A stretch of DNA of 64,000 nucleotides from Mycobacterium vicinigordonae (GTDB lineage Bacteria; Actinomycetota; Actinomycetes; Mycobacteriales; Mycobacteriaceae), in the NCBI RefSeq assembly GCF_013466425.1, contig NZ_CP059165.1, forward strand, positions 5,394,001-5,458,000. The letters are read 5' to 3'. Both the position numbers and the translations under genes were made by a program. How positions within the stretch are numbered: the stretch's first letter is position 1; each line of letters opens with the position of its first letter. The notes under the pieces were generated by a model. It was given only the letters and a program-made list of their open reading frames with translations, did not search any database and was not told where the DNA came from. Positions 43,677 to 51,945 of the stretch are shown here, piece after piece.

Positions 43677-43691
43677 GATAACGTAATTCTC
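43677..43691. promoter_or_regulatory. Degenerate operator: GATAAC-GTA-ATTCTC
   Basis: Two mismatches, both in the left half. It ends 55 bp before the DUF35-thiolase gene. The rest of 43517-43745 shows no convincing gene. Confidence 0.5.
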
Positions 43692-43745
43692 GTATTCGCA
43701 TAACATGCCTACCGACGCGGTGGCCGTTCTACTTGCGGAGGTGAC

Positions 43746-45401
43746 GTGTCAGCTGCACCGGGTCGCCCGCTGCCCCAGATCACGGACGAGAACGAATTCT
43801 TCTGGACCGCGGGCGCCGACGGCCAGTTGAGGTTCCAGGAATGCCGGGGCTGCCAAGCGCTGATCCATCCGCCCGCACCGGTGTGCCGCTACTGCCGCTC
43901 CCGCGACCTGGGCGTGCGCGATGTCTCAGGTCGGGCGACCCTGGCCGGGTTCACCGTCAACCACCGCTTCAGTGTCCCGGGAATGCCCGCGCCTTACGTG
44001 ATCGCGGAGGTGGCCATCGCCGAGGACCCGCGCGTCCGCCTGACAACCAACATCGTGGAGTCCGATCCCGAGCAGCTGCGGCTGGGCCAGCAGGTGCAGG
44101 TGGTCTTCGAACACGTCGAGGACGTGTGGCTACCGCTGTTCCGCACGGTCCCCGACGCCGAACTCGGCGCGCTCCCCGACGACGAGATCGCGCCGGAACG
44201 CTTCGGCGAGCACGTCCGCCCGATGCTGACCGCAGAAAAGTTCGAGGACCAGGTCGCGCTCACCGGTATTGGCATGTCGAAGATCAGCCGCCGGCAAATG
44301 CTGCCACCGCTGTCGCTCACAGTCGACGCTTGCGAGGCCGCGATCGCCGACGCCGGGCTGACGTTCGACGACATCGACGGCCTGTCCACCTACCCCGGCG
44401 GGGGCAACCTCGGCGGATTCGGCGAGGGCGGGGTGACCGCGCTGGAAGCAGCCCTCGGCATCCGGCCCACGTGGCACAACGGCGGTATTGAGACGTTTGG
44501 ACCGGGCGGATCCGTGATCGCGGCCATGCTCGCGGTATCCGCCGGTCTGGCCCGACACGTGCTGTGTTTCCGGACGCTGTGGGAAGCCACCTTCAACGAA
44601 CAGATGAAGCGGGGCAAGATCGTCCCGTCCGGAGGCCGGACCACCAGCTGGCAATGGCCATTCGGCGCAACCTCGGCGGCACACACCTTGGCGCTCAACG
44701 CACAGCGCCACTTTCATCGGTATGGAACCACGAAGGAGACGTTGGGCTGGATCGCTCTGAACCAGCGCGCCAACGCCGCGCTCAACCCGACCGCGGTTTA
44801 TCGCGACCAGATGACCATGGACGACTACCTCAACGCCCGGCCTATCACCACGCCGTTCGGACTGTACGACTGCGACGTGCCGTGCGACGGCGCTATCGCC
44901 GTCATCGTCTCGGCCGTCGACGCTGCCCGCGACCTGGCCAAGCCGCCGGTCCTGGTGGAAGCGGTGGGGACGCAGATCGTCGAACGCATCGACTGGGACC
45001 AAAGCACGTTGACCCATGAGCCGCAGGTACTGGGACAGTCCGCGCACCTGTGGACACGTACGTCGATGCGCCCCGCCGACGTCGACGTCGCCGAACTGTA
45101 CGACGGGTTCACCATGAACTGCCTATCTTGGATCGAGGCACTGGGATTCTGCGGCATCGGTGAAGCCCGCGAATTCCTGGACGGCGGCAAGAACATCGCC
45201 CGCGACGGCCTGATCCCGCTCAACACCCACGGCGGGCAACTCTCGCACGGCCGCACGCACGGCATGGGTCTGATGCACGAGGCGGTCAGCCAGTTGCGCG
45301 GCGAGGCCGGCGAGCGCCAGGTCGCCGGCGCCCGCGTCGCCGTGGTCAGCAGCGGCGGCCTCACACCCAGCGGCGTGATCCTGCTCAGGACCGACGCGTG
45401 A
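43746..45401 (+). CDS. DUF35 (Zn-ribbon/OB-fold)-thiolase/aldolase fusion protein
   Basis: 551 residues. N-terminal ~150 residues are DUF35: Zn-ribbon CRGC at 33-36 and CRYC at 47-50, then OB-fold (TLAGFTVNHRFSVPGMPAPY). After a linker, an Ltp2/SCP2-type thiolase domain begins near 172 (VALTGIGMSKISRRQMLPPL). It carries DVAELYDGFTMNCLSWIEAL and NTHGGQLSHGRTHGMG. No nucleophilic Cys is seen where thiolases have it. In sterol side-chain degradation, Ltp2 works with a separate DUF35 protein as a retro-aldolase; here both are one chain, so aldolase function is inferred. GTG start after GCGGAGGTGAC. Confidence 0.85.
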   Translation: MSAAPGRPLPQITDENEFFWTAGADGQLRFQECRGCQALIHPPAPVCRYCRSRDLGVRDVSGRATLAGFTVNHRFSVPGMPAPYVIAEVAIAEDPRVRLTTNIVESDPEQLRLGQQVQVVFEHVEDVWLPLFRTVPDAELGALPDDEIAPERFGEHVRPMLTAEKFEDQVALTGIGMSKISRRQMLPPLSLTVDACEAAIADAGLTFDDIDGLSTYPGGGNLGGFGEGGVTALEAALGIRPTWHNGGIETFGPGGSVIAAMLAVSAGLARHVLCFRTLWEATFNEQMKRGKIVPSGGRTTSWQWPFGATSAAHTLALNAQRHFHRYGTTKETLGWIALNQRANAALNPTAVYRDQMTMDDYLNARPITTPFGLYDCDVPCDGAIAVIVSAVDAARDLAKPPVLVEAVGTQIVERIDWDQSTLTHEPQVLGQSAHLWTRTSMRPADVDVAELYDGFTMNCLSWIEALGFCGIGEAREFLDGGKNIARDGLIPLNTHGGQLSHGRTHGMGLMHEAVSQLRGEAGERQVAGARVAVVSSGGLTPSGVILLRTDA

Positions 45402-46303
45402 CCGGCTCCGTACGACCCCGGGTTGTCATCGTCGACGGCGTGCCGATGTCCGGGATCGTCGCCGAGGCGCAGGAACAATCGGAGCCCAAGGCTGTCATTG
45501 TGGCCATCCACGGCGGCGGTACCAGCGCCGTGTACTTCGACTGCCCCGGTCACCCGGAGTTGTCGCTGTTGCGGTTGGGAGCATCCCTGGGATTCACCGT
45601 GATCGCGATCGATCGACCGGGACACGGCAGCTCCGCCGCATATCCGGAGGCGGTGCAGACCCCCGCCCAGCGTGTCGACCTCGCCTACGGCGCCGTCGAA
45701 CGAATCCTGGGTGAGCACCCGCGCGGTGCAGGGTTGTTCTTGCTAGGTCATTCGGGTGGGTGTGAACTGGCCACCCGGATGGCGGCCGATGACCGCGGTG
45801 CAGCGCTGCTAGGTCTGGAACTCGGCGGCACCGGGAGGCGATACCACGACGCCGCCAAACAGATCATGAAGGCGGCCGCGGTCAAGGAACGGCCACCGGG
45901 GACGCGCGAGCTGCTGTGGGAGCCGACCCGCCTGTATCCCCCTGACATCCTGCTCGGCGTCACTAATTCGTCGTCAGCTCCGCCCTATGAGCGGGACGTG
46001 GCGCTCAACTGGCCACACCGTTATTTCCCGGAGCTGGCTCCCGCGGTCCGGGTGCCGGTGCGGTTCAGCCTCGGCGAGCACGACAACGTCTTTCGGTCCG
46101 ATCCGACCGCACTCGCAGAAATCGCCGAGATGTTCGAGACGGCGCCGTCTTTCGTCACCGAATTGCATGCCGAAGCCGGGCACAATCTAAGCCTCGGTCA
46201 TTCCGCAGCCAACTACCATCGCAAGGTCTTCGCGTTCGTGGACCAGTGCGTGACAGCGCGCGGTGACGCCACCGGCCCAGCTGGTGCACGGGAAGCCGGT
46301 TGA
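45398..46303 (+). CDS. Alpha/beta-hydrolase
   Basis: 301 residues. VAIHGGGTSAVYFDCPGHPE, DRPGHGSS, nucleophile elbow LLGHSGGCELA near 113-123, acid region SLGEHDNVF and catalytic His in EAGHNLSLGH. Could be a thioesterase or C-C hydrolase acting after the aldolase-like protein; substrate unknown. GTGA overlap with the DUF35-thiolase gene means co-translation. Confidence 0.84.
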   Translation: MTGSVRPRVVIVDGVPMSGIVAEAQEQSEPKAVIVAIHGGGTSAVYFDCPGHPELSLLRLGASLGFTVIAIDRPGHGSSAAYPEAVQTPAQRVDLAYGAVERILGEHPRGAGLFLLGHSGGCELATRMAADDRGAALLGLELGGTGRRYHDAAKQIMKAAAVKERPPGTRELLWEPTRLYPPDILLGVTNSSSAPPYERDVALNWPHRYFPELAPAVRVPVRFSLGEHDNVFRSDPTALAEIAEMFETAPSFVTELHAEAGHNLSLGHSAANYHRKVFAFVDQCVTARGDATGPAGAREAG

Positions 46304-46363
46304 TGCTCGCGATTCGGGTCTTTCGGTCCTTTCGGCCGCGCCCGGAAGCCGCTACCGTTAGCG

Positions 46364-46387
46364 TTACAGTCAGACGTTCAGCTGTAA
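46364..46387. promoter_or_regulatory. Inverted repeat TTACAG-N12-CTGTAA
   Basis: Upstream of the P450 at 46425 (38 bp). It differs from the GAGAAT-type operator and might bind a different regulator. The central ACGT adds symmetry. Confidence 0.35.
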
Positions 46388-46424
46388 TGGTGTCAGCCCG
46401 CATCTCATGAGCGAGGAGCGTTCC

Positions 46425-47630
46425 ATGACCAAATCGAAGGTCGTCTTCGATCCGTTCTCCGAGGACTTCTTCAACGGCGCCTGGGATACCTATCGGCGCA
46501 TGCAAGAGGAAGCGCCGGTCTACTACAGTGAGGAGTACGACTTTTACGCACTGACCCGTCACGCCGACGTGGCCGCGGGATTGAAGAACTTCGAAACCTA
46601 CTCCTCGGCCTTCGGCATTGACCTGTCGATGGTGCGCACCGGCAAACCGCCGGAGCAAAAGTCGATCATCTTCATGGACCCGCCGGACCACCGACACATG
46701 CGCAGCCTGCTCAACAAGGTGTTCACCCCCCGCGCGATCCAGTCCCAGCGCGAGATGGTCGGTCAGAAGATCGACAAATACCTCAGCAAGGTGGATCCCG
46801 AAAACTTCGATGTGGTGCAGGACTTCTCCGGACCGTTCCCGGTCGAAGTGATCACCACGATGCTCGGCGTGCCGGAGGAGAATGCCCAGCGGATCCGCTA
46901 CTTGATCGACGAGTCATTGCATCGCGAACCCGGGCAGGTCGAGGTCGGTGACCGCGGCATGCAAGCCAACATCGAAACGGGGATGCTCTACTACGACCTT
47001 TTGCAGCAACGCCGCGCCAAACCGCAGGACGATTTGTTCACCAAGTTGATCAACGCCGAGATCACCCGCGAGGACGGCCAGACAACCAAGCTTGACGACA
47101 TCGAAATCGCCGGATTCGCAACGCTATTGGGCGGCGCGGGCGCCGAGACCGTCACCAAGTTGATCGGCAACGCGCCGGTGGTATTCGCGCGATTCCCCGA
47201 CGAGTGGCGCAAGCTGCTCGACGACCGCAGCAAGATACCAGCGGCGGTCGAAGAGTTGTTGCGCTACGAGGCACCATCGCAGTACCAGGTCCGTTGCTCG
47301 GTCAAAGACGTTGAGCTGCACGGTGTCACGATCCCGGCCATGAAGCCGGTGTTCCTGATCAACGGGGCAGCCAACCGCGACCCCGAAGCCTGGACCGACC
47401 CAGACACGTTCAACATCGACCGCGACGCTCACGAGGCGCTGAACCTGAGCTTCGGCTACGGGATTCACAGTTGCCTCGGCGCGGCGCTGGCCCGGATGGA
47501 AAGCGTAATCGCCCTGGATAAGCTGCTCGACTTCATGCCCCGCTACGAAGTGGACTGGGACAACTGCAACCGCGTGCAGATGCAGAACGTCGCGGGCTGG
47601 AAGAACGTACCGGTGAGGGTGCTGTCATGA
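46425..47630 (+). CDS. Cytochrome P450
   Basis: 401 residues from ATG 46425 with GAGGAG upstream. Compact N-terminus (FDPFSEDFFNGAWDTYRRMQ), I-helix LLGGAGAETVTKL at about 236-248, ExxR as EELLR, haem loop FGYGIHSCLGAALAR with Cys350. It resembles the P450 at 62905 in layout (YYSEEYDFYALTRHADV versus YYNEQHDFYALSRFADV), so these two form one paralogous set and 6029/48028 another. Coupled (ATGA) to the ferredoxin at 47627. Confidence 0.92.
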   Translation: MTKSKVVFDPFSEDFFNGAWDTYRRMQEEAPVYYSEEYDFYALTRHADVAAGLKNFETYSSAFGIDLSMVRTGKPPEQKSIIFMDPPDHRHMRSLLNKVFTPRAIQSQREMVGQKIDKYLSKVDPENFDVVQDFSGPFPVEVITTMLGVPEENAQRIRYLIDESLHREPGQVEVGDRGMQANIETGMLYYDLLQQRRAKPQDDLFTKLINAEITREDGQTTKLDDIEIAGFATLLGGAGAETVTKLIGNAPVVFARFPDEWRKLLDDRSKIPAAVEELLRYEAPSQYQVRCSVKDVELHGVTIPAMKPVFLINGAANRDPEAWTDPDTFNIDRDAHEALNLSFGYGIHSCLGAALARMESVIALDKLLDFMPRYEVDWDNCNRVQMQNVAGWKNVPVRVLS

Positions 47631-47821
47631 GAATTGAAGTCGACTGGGATCTGTGCGAAAGCAATGGCGTGTGCATGGGCATCATCCCCGAGGTATTCGA
47701 ACTCGGCGACGACGACATGCTCACGGTGCACCGAACCGAGGTCACGCCGGACATCGAGGAGCAGGTCCGCGAAGCCGTTCGGCAGTGCCCTCGGCAGGCG
47801 ATTTCGCTTGTCGAGGAATAG
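47627..47821 (+). CDS. Ferredoxin (3Fe-4S type), partner of the upstream P450
   Basis: 64 residues. CESNGVC with Asn at the variable position, then QCPRQAI for the third Cys. Its ATG overlaps the P450 stop. It ends 21 bp from the end of an oppositely oriented ferredoxin gene; no hairpin is seen in the gap. Confidence 0.9.
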   Translation: MRIEVDWDLCESNGVCMGIIPEVFELGDDDMLTVHRTEVTPDIEEQVREAVRQCPRQAISLVEE

Positions 47822-47842
47822 GAACTTTACAGCCGACCGCGC

Positions 47843-48031
47843 TCAGCGCTCCTTGATCGCCTGCTCAGGACAGCATTCGATGGCCTCGCGGGTGGCAGCC
47901 TCGAATTCCGGTGGGATATCTGAGGTTATCGCCTCGGCGTAGCCATCGTCGGTGAGGGTGAACACCTCCGGACACAGCGTTAGGCACATGCCATGCCCGC
48001 GGCAGAACCCGTCGTCGACCCAAATTTTCAT
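47843..48031 (-). CDS. Ferredoxin (3Fe-4S type), partner of the 48028 P450
   Basis: 62 residues. CRGHGMC with His at the variable position, an extra Cys in LTLCPEVF, and ECCPEQAI at the C-terminal side. ATG overlaps the P450 stop (ATGA), so it is co-translated with it. Mirror image of the ferredoxin at 47627. Confidence 0.9.
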   Translation of the reverse strand: MKIWVDDGFCRGHGMCLTLCPEVFTLTDDGYAEAITSDIPPEFEAATREAIECCPEQAIKER

Positions 48032-49311
48032 GCTGGCGTGAACTCTAGGTGCAGATCGGTCAGACCACGCAGGATGTACGTCGGCACATAGTGGTAGCGG
48101 CGATCATTCGCCGGTCCGTGCACCTGTTCGTCGACCCTGATGTCGGAGGTGCGGTCCAGCAGCCGCTCGATCGCGACCCGGGTTTCGGCCCGCGCCAACG
48201 GGGCGCCCGGGCAGCTGTGAATGCCACGCCCGAACGAGATGTGCTGCCGGGCATTCTTACGGGCCGGATCGAAGGTTGCGGGGTCTTCGAAGCGACGCGG
48301 GTCTCGGTTGGCCGCCGCTTGCACGACCATCACCGTGGTCCCCGAGGGCAGGTCGACGCCACCGACGTTGACCGGCACCCGGTTCATCCGGAAGTCGCCC
48401 TTGACCGGGCTCTCGATGCGCAGCGATTCCTCGATGAAGTTGGGGATCAGGCTGCGGTCCCTACGCAACTGCGTCTGGATGTCGGGTCGTTCCCCGAGCG
48501 TCTGCAACGCGGCTCCGAGCAGCCGGACGGTGGTCTCCTGGCCGGCCGAGAAGACGTTACTGGCTACGCGCGCAACGTCTTCGACTTCCGGTATGGATCC
48601 GTCGGGATAGGTGGCCGTGGCCAGGCCGGTGAGCACGTCGTCGCGGGGCTCACGACGACGATCCCGGACATAATCGGAGAACAGGCCGTAGAGGAATTCC
48701 AGCGGGCTGTGCGCCAGCGCTTCCTTCCCGGTGCCGCCGATACCGCCACCCGAGTGCTCGCGAATGCCCTTGACGAACTTGTCCCGGTCCTCCATCGGCA
48801 CGCCCAGCAGATCGGCGATGACAAGCAGCGTGAACGGCCCGGCGAACCCCTTGATGAACTCGCCTTTGCCCGGCGCCAGGAAGTCGTCGAGTACCTGATC
48901 GGCCAGCGCCCACATCGCGTCCTCGTTCTCCTTGAGGCGCTTGGGGGTGATCAACCGCATCAGCAGCGAGCGATGGTTGGTGTGCGTGGGGGGGTCCAGG
49001 GTGGGCAGCTGGTCGCTGAACGGCAGTTTGTCGCGGTTCTGCTCGATCAGCTCTGTGAGGTCCGAGTCGCCCAGACCTTCCAGGGACACCGGGAATCCAG
49101 GGAACGGGCCCGTCACCGAGATGCACGACGACCACGTCTCGGCGTCGTTCAGCACGGCGCAGGCTTCTTCCCAGCCGGTCACCATGGTGACGCCGTGGTG
49201 CTCCTCGCGTGTGACGGGGCACTGCTGACGAAGGGCCTCGTAATACGGGTAGGGATCTTTGATCAGCTGCTTGTCACGGAAAAAGTCCAGCTCGGTGAGG
49301 TCATTCACCAT
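48028..49311 (-). CDS. Cytochrome P450
   Basis: 427 residues. I-helix FSAGQETTVRLL, ExxR as EESLR, haem loop FGRGIHSCPGAPLAR with Cys367. Start: ATG 49311 has AAGGAG 6 nt upstream and gives MVNDLTELDFFRD like the 6029 paralogue; an ATG at 49353 would place the operator sequence inside the coding region. Two degenerate regional operators lie 26-61 bp upstream. Coupled to the ferredoxin at 47843. Confidence 0.92.
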   Translation of the reverse strand: MVNDLTELDFFRDKQLIKDPYPYYEALRQQCPVTREEHHGVTMVTGWEEACAVLNDAETWSSCISVTGPFPGFPVSLEGLGDSDLTELIEQNRDKLPFSDQLPTLDPPTHTNHRSLLMRLITPKRLKENEDAMWALADQVLDDFLAPGKGEFIKGFAGPFTLLVIADLLGVPMEDRDKFVKGIREHSGGGIGGTGKEALAHSPLEFLYGLFSDYVRDRRREPRDDVLTGLATATYPDGSIPEVEDVARVASNVFSAGQETTVRLLGAALQTLGERPDIQTQLRRDRSLIPNFIEESLRIESPVKGDFRMNRVPVNVGGVDLPSGTTVMVVQAAANRDPRRFEDPATFDPARKNARQHISFGRGIHSCPGAPLARAETRVAIERLLDRTSDIRVDEQVHGPANDRRYHYVPTYILRGLTDLHLEFTPA

Positions 49312-49336
49312 CTGCAGCTCCTTGATCTCAGCTAGC

Positions 49337-49372
49337 GAGAATCTGCCTCTCATTGTTGAGTATTACATTTTC
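49337..49372. promoter_or_regulatory. Two degenerate regional operators
   Basis: GAGAAT-CTG-CCTCTC (49337-49351) and GAGTAT-TAC-ATTTTC (49358-49372), each two mismatches, 26 and 47 bp upstream of the P450 start at 49311. The remaining bases to 49501 show no gene. Confidence 0.45.
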
Positions 49373-49501
49373 ATAGCCGGCGGCGAAATGGCAACGGCGC
49401 GTCAGTCGCTGCTCCCGCGTCGGTCACCGACCGTGAAATGCCCGACGCGACACGTCGACCGGCCGTCGTGAATTTCACCGTGAGCGCCCGGCAGCGCTGC
49501 G

Positions 49502-50005
49502 TTAGGCCGGCACCAGGTCAGCCGCAACCGACCGGCAGCTCATCAACCCGCTGCGGAACGACTCGACCGGACCGATAGAACTCACCGGTGTCGCGGCCGC
49601 GGCCAGCGCCCGAGCCTTGAACTCCCGGGCGGCCATGCTCAGTTGGTGCTGGACGCGGCCCACGCTGTCGTCCAGCTCGGCCGGCCACGTCTTGCCCCAC
49701 AAGATGACCTCGGTAACACCGTGGTCGAGGGCCTGCAGGACGCCGGCCCGCACCCGCGGATCCGACCCGATCAGATCCGCCGCGGCCGCTAGCGCCTGCG
49801 GCCGGGGCCGCGTCTGCACCGAGGCCAAGGCCGAATCCAAATCGAGCGTCTTCGCGCCGAGGATGTGCAGCGGGCGGTCGTCAGGGTGGTCGGTGAGCAG
49901 CACGGTGACGTCCCATCCAGCCATCGACCGATCGAACAGCCAGCCCCCGGCAAAAGTCACGACGTCGGCGACGCTAGAGGCCACGACGTCGAGGCGGTAC
50001 CTCAT
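49502..50005 (-). CDS. Hypothetical protein coupled to TetR
   Basis: 167 residues. RYRLDVVASSVADVVTFAGG, WDVTVLLTDHPDDRPLHILG, DGSDPR-type region GSDPRVRAGVLQALDHGVTE. Layout suggests an alpha/beta fold; no family recognised. ATG 50005 overlaps the TetR stop (ATGA), so it shares the TetR transcript. Confidence 0.65.
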   Translation of the reverse strand: MRYRLDVVASSVADVVTFAGGWLFDRSMAGWDVTVLLTDHPDDRPLHILGAKTLDLDSALASVQTRPRPQALAAAADLIGSDPRVRAGVLQALDHGVTEVILWGKTWPAELDDSVGRVQHQLSMAAREFKARALAAAATPVSSIGPVESFRSGLMSCRSVAADLVPA

Positions 50006-50613
50006 GTCGTGCTCGCTGCCGACGGGGAGAAATCGCGTGCTAGTGCCTCCGCGTACTCCTTGAACACCTCGGCCAGTGGTATCGACGGGTCGAGCAACCA
50101 TGTCATTTCCATTCCGTGGGTGAAGGCGAGTATTTCCACCGCCTTGACGGTTGGGTCTATGTCGGCGCGATACCGGCCATCCTCCTGACCTCGGCGAATG
50201 GCTGCGGCGACGATTTCGGTGGCGTCACGCTGCCGTCTGACCAGACGGTCGTGCAGTGGCGCGTCGGGGTCGATGTTTTCGACCAGCAGCACGGTAAACG
50301 TGCCGACGAGTTCCGGCGCCCGGGTGAATCGGTCGGCAACCTGAGCGATCTCTCCGAGCAGATCGCCACCGCGGTCGGAGTGCGTGTCGTCGTCCAGGTC
50401 CCGGGCGTCCAGTACCGCGTGCAGCAACTGTTCCTTGGACTCAAAATGGTGTAGCAGCCCGGCGGGACTCACGCCGGCCGCACCGGCAATCTGGGCCAGG
50501 GTCGTGTTGCGCCATCCGTTGCGCGACAGCAGTCGTTGCGCCACCGTGAGGATCCGCTGTTTACGGTCCTCGCCTTTGGCGAGCAGCGTGTCATACGGCC
50601 GTGCTTCGGGCAC
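50002..50613 (-). CDS. TetR-family transcriptional regulator
   Basis: 203 residues. KQRILTVAQRLLSRNGWRNT then TLAQIAGAAGVSPAGLLHHF is the TetR HTH; the C-terminal ligand domain follows. The perfect 9-6-9 inverted repeat at 50641 lies just upstream and is its likely own operator. It regulates itself and the coupled hypothetical gene, and perhaps the neighbouring thiolase. Confidence 0.86.
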   Translation of the reverse strand: MPEARPYDTLLAKGEDRKQRILTVAQRLLSRNGWRNTTLAQIAGAAGVSPAGLLHHFESKEQLLHAVLDARDLDDDTHSDRGGDLLGEIAQVADRFTRAPELVGTFTVLLVENIDPDAPLHDRLVRRQRDATEIVAAAIRRGQEDGRYRADIDPTVKAVEILAFTHGMEMTWLLDPSIPLAEVFKEYAEALARDFSPSAASTT

Positions 50614-50640
50614 CGCGCTCCTAGGAATGGGCTGCGACTA

Positions 50641-50664
50641 AACCTACTGAACACACAGTAGGTT
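50641..50664. promoter_or_regulatory. TetR operator, AACCTACTG-N6-CAGTAGGTT
   Basis: Perfect 9-bp inverted repeat with a 6-nt spacer, 28 bp upstream of the TetR start at 50613. It lies between the TetR gene and the 3' end of the thiolase gene, so it controls only TetR and its coupled gene from this position. Confidence 0.7.
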
Positions 50665-50703
50665 GGTTTGCCAACAGTGGCAAGACCCGTTTCGGGCTCG
50701 AAT

Positions 50704-51852
50704 TCAGCCGACCAGTTCGACGATCGTCGCGTTCGCCGTGCCGCCGCCCTCGCACATGGTCTGCAGGCCGAAGCGAATCCCATTGGTGCGCATGTGATGA
50801 ATCATCCGCGTCATCAATACCGCGCCGGAGGCCCCCAGCGGGTGGCCTAGCGCGATGGCGCCGCCCAGCGGGTTGAGCCGATCTGGGTCCGCGCCGGTTT
50901 CGGCAAGCCACGCCAACGGCACCGGTGCGAAGGCCTCGTTGACCTCGAAGACTCCCACGTCACTCAGCTTGATGCCGGACTTGGCCAGCACCTTCTCGGT
51001 CGCTGGGATCGGACCGGTCAACATCAGCACCGGATCGGCCCCGGTGACCGCTCCGGCGCGGTACCGAACGATCGGCGTCAAACCCATCTCCAGAGCCAAT
51101 TCGGACGTGGTCACCAGCAGCGCGGCTGCACCGTCGGATATCTGCGAGGAATTGCCCGCGTGGATCACCCCGTCCTCGGCGAATGCCGGTTTGAGTCCGG
51201 CCAGCTTCTCAACCGTGGTGCCGCGCCGCACCCCTTCGTCGGTGTCGATGACGGACGCTTCCCCCGGGAAAACTGGGACGATCTGATCGACAAAAGCGCC
51301 CGCGTCCTGCGCGGCTGCGGCGCGTTCGTGGGACTGCGCTGAAAACTCGTCCAGGCGGGTGCGGGACAGCCCCCACTTCTTGGCGATCAGCTCCGCCGAC
51401 AATCCCTGGTTGAACGAGAAATCGTCATAGCGAGCAAGCACTTTCGGCCCGTATGGCATGCCCGTCGCCCGGGCCGACCCGAGCGGCACGCGGCTCATCA
51501 CCTCGACACCGCCGGCCACCACGACGTCCTGCTGGCCCGACATCACCGCGTGCACTGCGAAATCGAGGGCCTGCTGGCTGGATCCGCATGCCCGGTTGAC
51601 CGTGGTGCCCGGGATGCTTTCCGGCCATCCGGCCGCCAGCACGGCGAAGCGTCCGATGTTGCTGGACTGGTCTCCGATCTGGGACACGCAACCCCAGATC
51701 ACGTCGTCGACGATCTCCGGGCTGACCCCGGTGCGTTCCAGCAGTTCGTTGAGGACGACCGCGGACAAGTCGGCGGCGTGCATGCCGGACAACCCGCCGT
51801 TGCGCTTACCCACCGGGGTGCGCACGGCTTCGACAATTACCGCTTCGCGCAT
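50704..51852 (-). CDS. Acetyl-CoA acetyltransferase (thiolase, FadA6-like)
   Basis: 382 residues. Nucleophile in NRACGSSQQALDFAV near 88, NEAFAPVPLAW near 315, GHPLGASGA and the terminal MCEGGGTANATI. All three catalytic motifs are intact. The pattern (LTGPIPAT, GLQTMCEGGGTANATIVE) closely follows mycobacterial FadA6, which acts in steroid C/D-ring degradation; orthology is not shown. ATG 51852. Downstream of a FadE gene, 93 bp apart. Confidence 0.87.
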   Translation of the reverse strand: MREAVIVEAVRTPVGKRNGGLSGMHAADLSAVVLNELLERTGVSPEIVDDVIWGCVSQIGDQSSNIGRFAVLAAGWPESIPGTTVNRACGSSQQALDFAVHAVMSGQQDVVVAGGVEVMSRVPLGSARATGMPYGPKVLARYDDFSFNQGLSAELIAKKWGLSRTRLDEFSAQSHERAAAAQDAGAFVDQIVPVFPGEASVIDTDEGVRRGTTVEKLAGLKPAFAEDGVIHAGNSSQISDGAAALLVTTSELALEMGLTPIVRYRAGAVTGADPVLMLTGPIPATEKVLAKSGIKLSDVGVFEVNEAFAPVPLAWLAETGADPDRLNPLGGAIALGHPLGASGAVLMTRMIHHMRTNGIRFGLQTMCEGGGTANATIVELVG

Positions 51853-51945
51853 GTTCTGCCTGCCTCTCGCTAGCCGAGCGTGCACAGGGACCGAAAGACG
51901 CGAAAAAACCGCCGCCAGTACACGTTCGATGACTAATAAACTACG

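Noticed and set aside
47822..47842. Terminator between the two convergent ferredoxin genes
   Set aside because: Only 21 bp with no inverted repeat or U-tract.
49312..49353. Upstream ATG giving a longer 48028 P450
   Set aside because: It has no good ribosome-binding site and would put an operator-like sequence inside the gene; ATG 49311 has AAGGAG at the right distance and matches the paralogue's start.
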